This document shows, one piece after another, positions 53,856-61,350 of a stretch of DNA of 64,000 nt. The stretch is from Microbacterium sp. ACRRU (GTDB lineage Bacteria > Actinomycetota > Actinomycetes > Actinomycetales > Microbacteriaceae). Each line of letters opens with the position of its first letter. Positions within the stretch are counted from its first letter, which is position 1. The translations under genes were made by a program, and so were the position numbers. The DNA is taken from positions 1-64,000 of the forward strand of contig NZ_JAKRNI010000014.1 of NCBI RefSeq assembly GCF_022346945.1, given 5' to 3'. The notes beneath the pieces were generated by a model, which saw only the letters and a list, made by a program, of their open reading frames with translations, was not told the DNA's origin and ran no database searches.

Positions 53856-53861
53856 AGCGTA
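53856..53861 (-). promoter_or_regulatory. -10 box (TACGCT), leaderless promoter of the FAD oxidoreductase gene
   Basis: Minus-strand TACGCT ends 6 nt before GTG 53849. Confidence 0.5.
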
Positions 53862-53898
53862 GGCATCCCCGAAGGGCGCGAGCCGGGGCTTGCGCGCT

Positions 53899-54261
53899 TC
53901 ACGCCTCGTTCATCAGCGCCGCCCGCGCGAGGTCGAGCGCATCGGATGCCTCGACACCGAGATCGTGCATCGCGCGGGCGAACGTCGCCGCGGCTTCGAC
54001 GGCGCGGGCGCGCGTGGCATCCGTGCCCGCGGACACGAACGTGCCGGCACGACCGCGGGTCTCGACGAAGCGCGCCTCTTCCAGCTCCTTGTAGACGCGC
54101 GCCACGGTGTTCGCCGCCAGACCGAGATCCGTGGCCAGTGCGCGCACCGGCGGCAGGCGCGTGCCCGTGGGAAGGGTGCCGTCGTCGATCAGGGCGATGA
54201 TCTGCGCGCGCACCTGCGCGAACGGCGGTGTCGTCGAAGAGGCGTCCAGACGGATGTCCAT
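53899..54261 (-). CDS. GntR-family (YtrA/YhcF-like) transcriptional regulator
   Basis: 120 residues: N-terminal winged helix FAQVRAQIIALIDDGTLPTGTRLPPVRALATDLGLAANTVARVYKELEEARFVETRGRAGTFV (about 14-76) and only a short helical tail (about 77-120), the YhcF/YtrA layout. These usually control a neighbouring ABC exporter, but none is here; the FAD oxidoreductase and msr genes are the closest neighbours. Confidence 0.9.
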   Translation of the reverse strand: MDIRLDASSTTPPFAQVRAQIIALIDDGTLPTGTRLPPVRALATDLGLAANTVARVYKELEEARFVETRGRAGTFVSAGTDATRARAVEAAATFARAMHDLGVEASDALDLARAALMNEA

Positions 54262-54270
54262 GGTGCCGCC

Positions 54271-54276
54271 ACCGTA
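54271..54276 (-). promoter_or_regulatory. -10 box (TACGGT) of the GntR gene
   Basis: Minus-strand TACGGT ends 9 nt before ATG 54261; leaderless or nearly so. Confidence 0.4.
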
Positions 54277-54308
54277 TCAACCGCCCGGTCCCGTCCCGGG
54301 AACGATGA

Positions 54309-54336
54309 GGGCCCGGATGCCATGGCATCCGGGCCC
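54309..54336 (-). terminator. Perfect 28-bp palindrome after msrA
   Basis: GGGCCCGGATGCCA followed by its exact complement, with no spacer, 12 bp past the msrA stop. Its core is built from one GGATGCC and one GGCATCC. Likely terminator of msrB-msrA, though a protein-binding role is possible. Confidence 0.6.
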
Positions 54337-54348
54337 CGCTGTCGTGAC

Positions 54349-54903
54349 TCAGGCGGTCGCGTCCTCGCGCTTGGGCAGCACCCAGCCGGGGCGTACGAAG
54401 TGGCACGTGTAGCCGTTGGGGATGCGCAGGAGGTAGTCCTGGTGCTCGGGCTCGGCCTCCCAGAAGGGCGCCTCGGGCTCGATCGTCGTGACGACCTTCG
54501 CGGGCCAGATCCCCGACGCGTCGACATCGGCGATGGTGTCGCGCGCGACCTGCTCCTGCTCCGGGGAGAGCGGGAAGATCGCCGAGCGGTAGCTCGTGCC
54601 GATGTCGTTGCCCTGACGGTTCAGGGTCGAGGGGTCGTGGATCTGGAAGAAGAACGCGAGGATGTCGCGATACGACGTCTTCGCCGGGTCGAAGACGATC
54701 TCGACGGCCTCGGCGTGACCCGGGTGATTGCGGTACGTCGCGTGGTCGTTCTGTCCGCCGGTGTAGCCGACGCGCGTGTCGAGCACGCCCGGCTGGCGAC
54801 GGATGAGGTCCTCGACGCCCCAGAAGCAGCCGCCGGCGAGGACGGCGGTCTCGGTGCCGGGGCGGCGAGTGATCTCGCCGGTGTCGGTGGGTCCGCTGGT
54901 CAT
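54349..54903 (-). CDS. msrA: MsrA, peptide-methionine (S)-S-oxide reductase
   Basis: 184 residues from ATG 54903 (AAAAGGAG upstream). Catalytic Cys in [12 protein letters not shown] (about 26-37), [24 protein letters not shown] and [25 protein letters not shown] are all typical. Repairs the S-epimer of oxidised methionine. Encoded 47 nt downstream of msrB in one operon, so both epimers are handled together. Confidence 0.97.
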   Translation of the reverse strand: MTSGPTDTGEITRRPGTETAVLAGGCFWGVEDLIRRQPGVLDTRVGYTGGQNDHATYRNHPGHAEAVEIVFDPAKTSYRDILAFFFQIHDPSTLNRQGNDIGTSYRSAIFPLSPEQEQVARDTIADVDASGIWPAKVVTTIEPEAPFWEAEPEHQDYLLRIPNGYTCHFVRPGWVLPKREDATA

Positions 54904-54950
54904 GGTGTCGCTCCTTTTGCGATCGCGGTGGGAGAAGAAGGAGAAGAGGT

Positions 54951-55409
54951 TCACGAGGCGCGGCTCTCGCGGAAGAGCGCCAGGTAGGCCCCGTAGCCCT
55001 GGGCTTCGAGTTCGTGAACGGGCACGAACCGCAGAGCGGCCGAATTCATGCAGTATCTCAGCCCGCCGGCCTGCCGGGGGCCGTCGTCGAACACGTGGCC
55101 GAGGTGGCTGTCCGCCCCGCTCGAGCGCACCTCGGTGCGCGTCATCCACAGCGTCCGGTCGGTCTTCTCGACGACGGCGTCGGCGTCGATGGGCTTGGTG
55201 AAGCTCGGCCAGCCCGACCCGCTGTCGAACTTGTCGGTGGAGGAGAACAGCGGCTGCCCCGACACGACGTCGACGTAGATCCCTGCCTCGTGGTTGTCCC
55301 AGTACTCGTTGCGGAACGGCGGCTCGGTCGCGTCGTCCTGCGTGACGGCGAACTGGCGGTCGGTCAGGCGTCCCAGCGCCTCCGACGTCTTGCGGTACTC
55401 CGTGGTCAC
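54951..55409 (-). CDS. msrB: MsrB, peptide-methionine (R)-S-oxide reductase
   Basis: 152 residues. [18 protein letters not shown] (about 57-74), [11 protein letters not shown] and the catalytic Cys in [15 protein letters not shown] (about 115-129). The two CxxC zinc pairs of many MsrB proteins are absent, as in the zinc-free subclass. Normal length. Confidence 0.97.
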   Translation of the reverse strand: MTTEYRKTSEALGRLTDRQFAVTQDDATEPPFRNEYWDNHEAGIYVDVVSGQPLFSSTDKFDSGSGWPSFTKPIDADAVVEKTDRTLWMTRTEVRSSGADSHLGHVFDDGPRQAGGLRYCMNSAALRFVPVHELEAQGYGAYLALFRESRAS

Positions 55410-55554
55410 GGTGTGATCCTTTCGCCTGCGATGCCCGGTTCAGGCATCACCGAGGAGAACGCACGTCGCGCCGAATTTGGTCCCGCGGGGCTGGGAGCGA
55501 GCTGTGAGTTATCGGAGGTCCCGGATGCCGAGGGCAACCCCCGCATCCGACACA

Positions 55555-55564
55555 TGAGCGCTCA
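55555..55564. promoter_or_regulatory. TGAGCGCTCA palindrome before the SDR promoter
   Basis: Perfect 10-bp palindrome immediately upstream of a TAACGT -10 box (55566-55571), inside the -35/-10 spacer of the SDR gene. TetR-type proteins often use such sites, but no regulator gene is adjacent. Confidence 0.35.
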
Positions 55565-55598
55565 CTAACGTGGCGCCTCGACACCCTCAGGAGGACAC

Positions 55599-56426
55599 AT
55601 GCCCCGCACGATCGTCATCACCGGAGCCAGCGACGGAATCGGTGCAGCCGCGGCCCGCCAGCTGCAGGAGATCGGCGAGGAGGTCGTCGTGGTCGGTCGG
55701 AATCCCGAGAAGACCCGTCGCGTCGCCGACGCTCTCGGCGCGCGCTCCTTCGTCGCCGACTTCTCCGACCTCGCGCAGGTGCGCGATCTCGCGGCCTCCC
55801 TGCGGGCGGAGTTCCCGCGGATCGATGTCCTGGCCAACAACGCCGGCGGGATCTTCGACGAGCGAACACTCACGGTCGACGGGTTCGAACTCACGTTCCA
55901 GGTCAACCACCTGGCTCCGTTCCTGCTCACCCACCTTCTGCGCGAGACGTTGGTGGCATCCCGTGCGTCGGTCATCCAGACCTCCAGCGCCGCGGCTCGC
56001 CTGTTCTCCCGGTTCGACATCGACGACCTCCAGGGCGAGCGCCGCTACTCCGCTTCCGCCGCGTACGGCAACGCCAAGCTCGCGAACATCCTGTTCACGA
56101 AAGAGCTGCACCGGCGCTTCGGCGACGCGGGCCTCTCCGCCGTCGCGTTCCACCCGGGGGTGATCGCGTCGAGCTTCGGATCGACCTCGAGCGGCTCGTG
56201 GAAATTCCTCTACGGCGGGCCGTTGGCCGAACGGTTCATGACCTCGACCGACGTGGGCGGCGCCCGGCTCACGTGGCTCGCACTGGGCAAGCCGGGAGTG
56301 GACTGGCATCCGGGCGGCTTCTACGCCAACAACAAGCCCGCGAAGACGAGCCGACGCGCCGACGATCCGGCCCTGGCGCGCCTGCTGTGGGACCGCAGCA
56401 GCGAACTCGTCGGGGTGGCGCCCTAG
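55599..56426 (+). CDS. Short-chain dehydrogenase/reductase (retinol dehydrogenase-like)
   Basis: 275 residues, classical SDR. TGASDGIGAAAA (about 7-18) for cofactor, RNPEKT suggesting NADPH preference, NNAGGIFDER (about 85), catalytic Ser in QTSSAAA and YGNAKLANILF (about 156) with Tyr-x3-Lys. C-terminal HPGGFYANNKPAKTS is common in the RDH-like group. AGGAGG precedes the ATG. Substrate unknown. Confidence 0.93.
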   Translation: MPRTIVITGASDGIGAAAARQLQEIGEEVVVVGRNPEKTRRVADALGARSFVADFSDLAQVRDLAASLRAEFPRIDVLANNAGGIFDERTLTVDGFELTFQVNHLAPFLLTHLLRETLVASRASVIQTSSAAARLFSRFDIDDLQGERRYSASAAYGNAKLANILFTKELHRRFGDAGLSAVAFHPGVIASSFGSTSSGSWKFLYGGPLAERFMTSTDVGGARLTWLALGKPGVDWHPGGFYANNKPAKTSRRADDPALARLLWDRSSELVGVAP

Positions 56427-56460
56427 GACGTCCCGTCTGCGCGTCGGTCGTCGAGAGACG

Positions 56461-56772
56461 TCACCGCACGCCCGCGCGGGGCGGCTCCACGGTCCACCCG
56501 AGGCGCTCGAGCGCGGTGTGCAGACGGCGAGCCTGCGCCCAGGCGATCTCTGCCGAAACGTCGGAGTAGACGTCGATCGCGAACGGGGGCGGGTCGGCGA
56601 ACTTCGGAATCTCCACCTCTGCCCACGCGTGCGGCGCCAGCCAGACGCGCGGGTACGGCGTGCCCGGATCCTCGACGCCCCCGTCCGCGGCAAAAGCGAT
56701 GACGTCGAGCGCGTCGATCTTCGCGATGGGCATGTCGACGACGAGAGTCACGGCGTGGAGCTTTTCGGTCAT
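56461..56772 (-). CDS. Hypothetical protein
   Basis: 103 residues, not recognised. Soluble, mixed alpha/beta by composition: KLHAVTLVVDMPIAKIDALDVIAFAADGG, then YPRVWLAPHAWAEVEIPKFADPPPFAIDVYSD and a C-terminal amphipathic helix. No cysteine and no catalytic motif. ATG follows GGGAGGTG. Convergent with the SDR gene (34 bp between stops). Third-position G/C bias supports coding. Confidence 0.75.
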   Translation of the reverse strand: MTEKLHAVTLVVDMPIAKIDALDVIAFAADGGVEDPGTPYPRVWLAPHAWAEVEIPKFADPPPFAIDVYSDVSAEIAWAQARRLHTALERLGWTVEPPRAGVR

Positions 56773-56882
56773 CGGGCACCTCCCGGGTTCATCCTCACAC
56801 GTGCCACGCGCATCGGGGCGGACGACGAGCGACCCGCGCTGGGGGAGAGCTGTCGAGTCCGCCCCCCTGGCGCACTCGGGGC

Positions 56883-56888
56883 TAGCCT
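56883..56888 (+). promoter_or_regulatory. -10 box (TAGCCT), leaderless promoter of the CoA Nudix gene
   Basis: TAGCCT ends 6 nt before ATG 56895. Confidence 0.55.
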
Positions 56889-56894
56889 CGACCC

Positions 56895-57608
56895 ATGCGT
56901 TCCCCTCGTGACGAGCTCCGCGCCCTCGTCGACGATGCCACGGGGGAGATGTTCGCCGAGCTGCGCGCCCTTCCCATCGACGGCGACGCGCGCGACGCCG
57001 CGGTGCTCATCCTCTTCGGTGCCCTGGATGCCGCGCCCAGCTCCCACGTGTCCGCGTCCGTGCCGTCCGCGCTCGACGTCCTCCTCCTCGCGCGGGCCGA
57101 CACCCTGCGGGCTCACCCGGGACAAGTAGCCTTCCCCGGCGGCCGGGTCGACCCGGGCGACGCCGACGCGGCGGCGGCAGCGCTCCGCGAGGCGAAGGAA
57201 GAGACCGGTCTCGACCCCGGGGGAGTGAGCGTCATCGGGGCGCTGCCCCGCGTGCCGCTCGCGTACTCGCGGCACCTCGTGACCCCCGTGGTCGGGTGGT
57301 GGGATCGACCGACGCCGGTACGGGCCGTCGATGCCGCCGAATCGACGGCGGTCTTCCGCGTTCCGGTCGCGGATCTCCTCGATCCGCAACGGCGCGGAGT
57401 GACGACGATCCGCCGCGAGGGCCGCCTCTGGCGCGGGCCGGCCTTCGTCGTGCCCCACGCGACCGGCTCCCACGTCGTCTGGGGCTTCACGGCGACGCTG
57501 CTCGACGGCATGTTCGATCGCCTGGGGTGGACCGAGCCCTGGGATCGCACGCGCGAGGTCGCCCTTCCCCGGACGGCCACGGCGACCCCGCGCCCGTCGA
57601 TCGCCTAG
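56895..57608 (+). CDS. Nudix hydrolase, CoA pyrophosphatase type
   Basis: 237 residues. LLLARADTLRAHPGQVAFPGGRVDPGDADAAAAALREAKEETGL (about 62-105) holds the Nudix box and the upstream R-x-HPGQVAFPGG signature that marks CoA-cleaving NudL/UPF0035 proteins. AYSRHLVTPVVGWW is the matching later box. Splits CoA to 4'-phosphopantetheine and 3',5'-ADP in this family. Confidence 0.92.
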   Translation: MRSPRDELRALVDDATGEMFAELRALPIDGDARDAAVLILFGALDAAPSSHVSASVPSALDVLLLARADTLRAHPGQVAFPGGRVDPGDADAAAAALREAKEETGLDPGGVSVIGALPRVPLAYSRHLVTPVVGWWDRPTPVRAVDAAESTAVFRVPVADLLDPQRRGVTTIRREGRLWRGPAFVVPHATGSHVVWGFTATLLDGMFDRLGWTEPWDRTREVALPRTATATPRPSIA

Positions 57609-57658
57609 CCGTTTCCCCGTCGTTCGTCATCCCGCACGCACGCGCCGTCCGGGGTCGC

Positions 57659-57664
57659 TAGCGT
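57659..57664 (+). promoter_or_regulatory. -10 box (TAGCGT), leaderless promoter of pgi
   Basis: TAGCGT ends 7 nt before GTG 57672, which supports that start over the GTG at 57663. Confidence 0.55.
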
Positions 57665-57671
57665 GGGGGTC

Positions 57672-59351
57672 GTGACTGCTCCCGTTGACCCCACCACCAC
57701 GTCCGCCTGGACCCGTCTCACGGCTCTTCGCGAGGGCTTCGATCCCGATCTGCGCGGGTGGTTCGCCGCAGACCCGGGTCGCGTCGACAGCCTCACGCGC
57801 TCCGTCGGCGACCTGCACGTCGACCTGTCGAAGAACCTGGTGACACCCGAGATCTTCGAGGCGCTGGTCGCGCTCGCCGACGAGACCGGCGTGCGCGAGC
57901 GGTTCGCCGAGATGCTGCGGGGTGTCCACCTCAACACGTCCGAGGACCGCGCGGTCCTGCACACCGCGTTGCGTCGTCCTGCGGGCGTCACGCCCGCGCT
58001 GCAGGTCGACGGTCAAGACGTCGATCACGACGTCCAGGCCGTCCTTTCCGCCATGTCCGAATTCTCCGACCGTGTGCGCAGCGGCGAGTGGCAGGGGGTG
58101 ACCGGCAGGAAGGTCACGCACGTCGTCAACATCGGTATCGGCGGCTCCGACCTCGGCCCCGTGATGGTCTACGAGGCGCTCAAGCCTCTCGCGGATGCCG
58201 GCATTCAGGCTCGATTCGTCAGCAACATCGATCCCACCGACATCGCCGAGAAGACCGCCGACCTCGATCCCGAGACGACGCTCTTCATCGTCGCCTCGAA
58301 GACCTTTACGACGCTCGAGACGCTGACCAATGCCCGCCTCGCCCGCGATTGGCTGTGGGCCGGCCTCGCCGGATCCGGCGCGATCGACGACGGCGACGCT
58401 GCCCGCGTCGACGCCGTCGCGCACCACTTCGTCGCGGTGTCGACCGCGCTCGACAAGGTCGAGGCCTTCGGGATCGACCCGGCGAACGCCTTCGGCTTCT
58501 GGGACTGGGTGGGTGGTCGCTACTCGGTCGACTCGGCGATCGGGCTCTCGCTGATGATCGCCTTCGGCCCGGACGCGTTCCGCGAGCTCCTGGCAGGATT
58601 CCACACCGTCGACGTGCACGTCGCCACGACTCCGGTCGAGCGGAACGTCCCCGTCCTGATGGGACTGCTGAACGTCTGGTACACCAACTTCCTCGGCGCG
58701 CAGTCGCATGCCGTCCTTCCGTACGCCCAGCAGCTGAGTCGCTTCGCGGCGTATCTGCAGCAGCTCACGATGGAATCGAACGGCAAGTCCGTCCGCTGGG
58801 ACGGCTCGCCCGTCACCACCGACACGGGAGAGATCTTCTGGGGGGAGCCGGGAACGAACGGCCAGCACGCCTTCTATCAGCTCATCCACCAGGGCACGCG
58901 CTTGATCCCCGCGGACTTCATCGCTTTCGTCAATCCCGCCTACCCCCTGGCCGATGACGGCCGCGATGTTCACGGTCTGTTCCTGGCGAACTTCCTCGCT
59001 CAGACGAAGGCACTGGCTTTCGGCAAGACCGCAGAAGAGGTCGAGGCCGAGGGAACGACCGGTGCACTGGTGGCGGCCCGCACCTTCCCCGGGAACCGTC
59101 CGACCACTTCCCTCTTCGCCCCCGCGTTGACCCCTTCGGTTCTCGGCCAGCTCATCGCCCTGTACGAGCACATCACGTTCACGCAGGGCACGATCTGGGG
59201 GATCAACTCGTTCGACCAGTGGGGTGTCGAGCTCGGCAAGCAGCTCGCGCTGCAGATCGCGCCGGCCATCGAGGGCGACGACGACGCACTCGCCGCTCAG
59301 GATGCCTCGACCGCGGCGCTGCTGCAGTACTACCGCGCACACCGGTCGTAA
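57672..59351 (+). CDS. pgi: Pgi, glucose-6-phosphate isomerase
   Basis: 559 residues, long bacterial/eukaryotic type. [21 protein letters not shown] (about 152-172), FVSNIDPTD (about 183), [13 protein letters not shown] (about 209), [12 protein letters not shown] (about 282), and the C-terminal [13 protein letters not shown] signature (about 515). Interconverts glucose-6-P and fructose-6-P in glycolysis. Followed by a strong hairpin. Confidence 0.98.
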   Translation: MTAPVDPTTTSAWTRLTALREGFDPDLRGWFAADPGRVDSLTRSVGDLHVDLSKNLVTPEIFEALVALADETGVRERFAEMLRGVHLNTSEDRAVLHTALRRPAGVTPALQVDGQDVDHDVQAVLSAMSEFSDRVRSGEWQGVTGRKVTHVVNIGIGGSDLGPVMVYEALKPLADAGIQARFVSNIDPTDIAEKTADLDPETTLFIVASKTFTTLETLTNARLARDWLWAGLAGSGAIDDGDAARVDAVAHHFVAVSTALDKVEAFGIDPANAFGFWDWVGGRYSVDSAIGLSLMIAFGPDAFRELLAGFHTVDVHVATTPVERNVPVLMGLLNVWYTNFLGAQSHAVLPYAQQLSRFAAYLQQLTMESNGKSVRWDGSPVTTDTGEIFWGEPGTNGQHAFYQLIHQGTRLIPADFIAFVNPAYPLADDGRDVHGLFLANFLAQTKALAFGKTAEEVEAEGTTGALVAARTFPGNRPTTSLFAPALTPSVLGQLIALYEHITFTQGTIWGINSFDQWGVELGKQLALQIAPAIEGDDDALAAQDASTAALLQYYRAHRS

Positions 59352-59387
59352 CCGCCCCGGGCCGCGAGGCCCTGCACGGATCCACGA

Positions 59388-59428
59388 CGAACGGGTCGAT
59401 TCGGGAGATTCCCGGATCGGCCCGTTCG
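59388..59428 (+). terminator. Terminator hairpin of pgi
   Basis: 18-bp stem including two G-T pairs, 5-nt loop AGATT, 36 nt after the pgi stop; no T-run. Confidence 0.75.
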
Positions 59429-59521
59429 CCTTCCCGGCGGGCCCGGACAGCTCGTGACGAGGCGCCGGTGTCGAACGCGGGCGCCCGGGGCGAGAACCCG
59501 TGGTCGGCGAGGCTGTGAAGT

Positions 59522-59688
59522 CGTTCCGTGCACCGTCCGCGTGGCGCGCGCGCCGCCGACGAGGGCCCGTGCGGGGGGCGAGGTCGCTGGCCCGCCATGC
59601 ACGGAACGCCCAGGTAACGAAGAGATAACGCTCAGAACGGTCGCGCACACTCGGGGGCTTGTGTCGACCCGACGACACCGTTCCGTGC
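59522..59688 (+). promoter_or_regulatory. Upstream region with mutually exclusive helices, before the lytic-domain gene
   Basis: CGTTCCGTGC occurs at 59522-59531 and again at 59679-59688. Their exact complement GCACGGAACG lies between them at 59599-59608, so it can pair with either copy but not both. The first pairing encloses a G+C-rich loop, the second encloses the direct repeats at 59614-59630 and a GTGTCG/CGACAC hairpin (59661-59678). If transcribed, this is an attenuator-like design; if not, the copies may be protein sites. Confidence 0.45.
59614..59630 (+). promoter_or_regulatory. Direct repeats GTAACG-n5-ATAACG, MtrA-like site
   Basis: Two TAACG hexamers at 11-bp spacing, one helical turn. 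Tandem GTAAC-type repeats are the binding pattern reported for actinobacterial MtrA response regulators, which control cell wall hydrolases. The downstream gene encodes such a wall protein. No mtrA gene is in the window. Confidence 0.5.
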
Positions 59689-59728
59689 TCGTACCCGGCG
59701 AGCTGCGTCGATCCGAAAGACCTTTCTC

Positions 59729-60622
59729 TTGCTGCGTTCCGATCTCAAGCTCAACCACGTCCACCGCGCGCGACGGACGATCGTCACCGCCGCGACCTGC
59801 GCGGGCGTCGCCCTCGGGCTCGTCGCCACCACGGGGGTGGCGGCCGCGCCCCTGTCGGCGCCCGGTGCCCTGGCATCCCCGTCTTCCGTCCCCGCCGTCA
59901 GCATGATGAACGCGACGTTCGATGGCGTCACGGCCGATGCCGACGCCGCGCTGACGCGCGCGCAGGAGACGCTGGCGGATGCCACGACCGTGCGCGCCGA
60001 CATCGAGGCCGCCGGTCTGCCCCTCGCCGTCGGGGACACGTCCGTCGACACCGCCGCCCTGCAGGCTGCAACGGACCGTCTGTCCTCGACCGACCTCATG
60101 CCGGTGCTCCTCGTGCCCGCGCTCAGTCAGAACGCCGCGAGCGAGTCCGAGCGCGTCGCGGAGCGCATCGCCGTCCTGCGGGGGAGCCTGGACGATGCCG
60201 TCGCGGCGAAGGCGGCGGCGGATGCCGCGGCCGAGGCGCAGCGACAGGCCGAGGCGGCCGCGGCGGCCGAGGCGCAGCGTCAGAAGGAAGCCGCCGAGGC
60301 GCTCGCGCAGGTCAACACACCCGCCGGCGCCAAGGAGTACGCCGCCACCCTCGCGGCGGAGCGATACGGCTGGGGTGCCGACCAGTTCTCGTGCCTTGAG
60401 TCGTTATGGACCAAGGAGTCCGGCTGGGACTACCAGGCCTATAACCCCAGCGGAGCGACGGGAATCCCGCAGTCGCTCCCCGGCAGCAAGATGGCGACGT
60501 TCGGCGACGACTGGCAGACCAACGCCGCTACGCAGATCGCCTGGGGTCTGGACTACATCTCGCGGGCCTACGGCGCTCCGTGCAGCGCGTGGGGTCACTC
60601 TCAGGCGGTCAACTGGTACTGA
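59729..60622 (+). CDS. Secreted cell wall protein with lytic transglycosylase-like (aggregation-promoting factor type) C-terminal domain
   Basis: 297 residues. Signal peptide: basic RARR then TIVTAATCAGVALGLVATTGVAAAP, cleaved near residue 40. A coiled-coil region (about 60-200, rich in A, E, Q with AAEAQRQAEAAAAAEAQRQ) leads to a compact C-terminal domain (about 205-297): FSCLESLWTKESGWDYQAYN, GATGIPQSLPGSKM, TQIAWGLDYISRAYGAPCSAW, with two cysteines that may pair. The Glu in KESGW fits a transglycosylase catalytic acid. TTG start after GAAAGACC. Confidence 0.88.
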   Translation: MLRSDLKLNHVHRARRTIVTAATCAGVALGLVATTGVAAAPLSAPGALASPSSVPAVSMMNATFDGVTADADAALTRAQETLADATTVRADIEAAGLPLAVGDTSVDTAALQAATDRLSSTDLMPVLLVPALSQNAASESERVAERIAVLRGSLDDAVAAKAAADAAAEAQRQAEAAAAAEAQRQKEAAEALAQVNTPAGAKEYAATLAAERYGWGADQFSCLESLWTKESGWDYQAYNPSGATGIPQSLPGSKMATFGDDWQTNAATQIAWGLDYISRAYGAPCSAWGHSQAVNWY

Positions 60623-60661
60623 CGTCGCCTGGCGGCGGATTCCCAGCCGCGCCTCGCGCCT

Positions 60662-60685
60662 AGCGATATATCGTTGTATATCGCT
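60662..60685. promoter_or_regulatory. Operator-like inverted repeat before padR
   Basis: AGCGATATA-TCGTTG-TATATCGCT, perfect 9-bp arms in the 96-bp gap before the PadR gene. The AT-rich core contrasts with the surroundings. ATAT-containing palindromes of this kind are typical PadR autorepression sites, so the regulator probably binds here. Confidence 0.7.
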
Positions 60686-60718
60686 GGACCCATCCGGGGT
60701 CCGATTCAGGAGGTCATC

Positions 60719-61297
60719 ATGAGTGGTTCGTTCCTGGGAGACGCCTTCGGCCCGCGCGGCGGTTCCGCCGGTCAGGGGTGGCCGATGTCCAACATCCTCG
60801 ACGCAATGGAGCAGCTGCGCGCGCAGTTCGAGCAGAAGACGTCGGGTGGGTCGCGGATGAACAAGGGCGACGTGCGGTCCGCGGTGCTTTCGCTCCTGCT
60901 CGAGCAGCCGATGCACGGGTACCAGATCATCCGCGAGATCGAGGAGCGCAGCGGCGGGACGTGGAAGCCGAGCCCCGGTTCGGTCTACCCCACCCTGCAG
61001 TTGCTCACCGACGAAGGTCTCGTGCGCGCCGAGGAGTCCGGCGGTCGCAAGACCTACTCCCTCACGGAGGAGGGCCGCGCCGCCGCCGGTGACGAGACCA
61101 CCGAGCGCACGGCGCCGTGGGAGTCGGCCGGTTCCCGCGACAGCGGTCGCATGACCGCTCTTCCCAAGGCGGGCGTCGAGCTGGCGCAAGCCGCCGCGCA
61201 GGTGGCTCGCACGGGAGACAGGGAGCAGGTCGCGAAGGCCGTCGAGATCCTCGACGAGGCGCGCCGTAAGCTCTACTCCATCCTCGCCCAGAGCTGA
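60719..61297 (+). CDS. PadR family transcriptional regulator
   Basis: 192 residues. A glycine-rich N-terminus (about 1-50) precedes the winged helix: KGDVRSAVLSLLLEQPMHGYQIIREIEERSGGTWKPSPGSVYPTLQLLTDEGLVRAEESGGRKTYSLTEEG (about 55-125), then a helical C-terminal dimerisation tail. ATG 60719 follows CAGGAGGT, the best ribosome binding site nearby; a GTG at 60674 lies inside the operator and is not used. Often regulates adjacent membrane or stress genes; the ABC1 kinase gene follows 53 nt later. Confidence 0.93.
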   Translation: MSGSFLGDAFGPRGGSAGQGWPMSNILDAMEQLRAQFEQKTSGGSRMNKGDVRSAVLSLLLEQPMHGYQIIREIEERSGGTWKPSPGSVYPTLQLLTDEGLVRAEESGGRKTYSLTEEGRAAAGDETTERTAPWESAGSRDSGRMTALPKAGVELAQAAAQVARTGDREQVAKAVEILDEARRKLYSILAQS

Positions 61298-61350
61298 GGG
61301 GTGCTCGAACCTCGCGGTGGTCGTGGGGTCCTCGGCATCCTGGAGATCCG

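Noticed and set aside
59352-59728. c-di-AMP (ydaO type) riboswitch before the lytic-domain gene
   Set aside because: Expected because the class often controls wall hydrolases, but none of its conserved blocks could be found.
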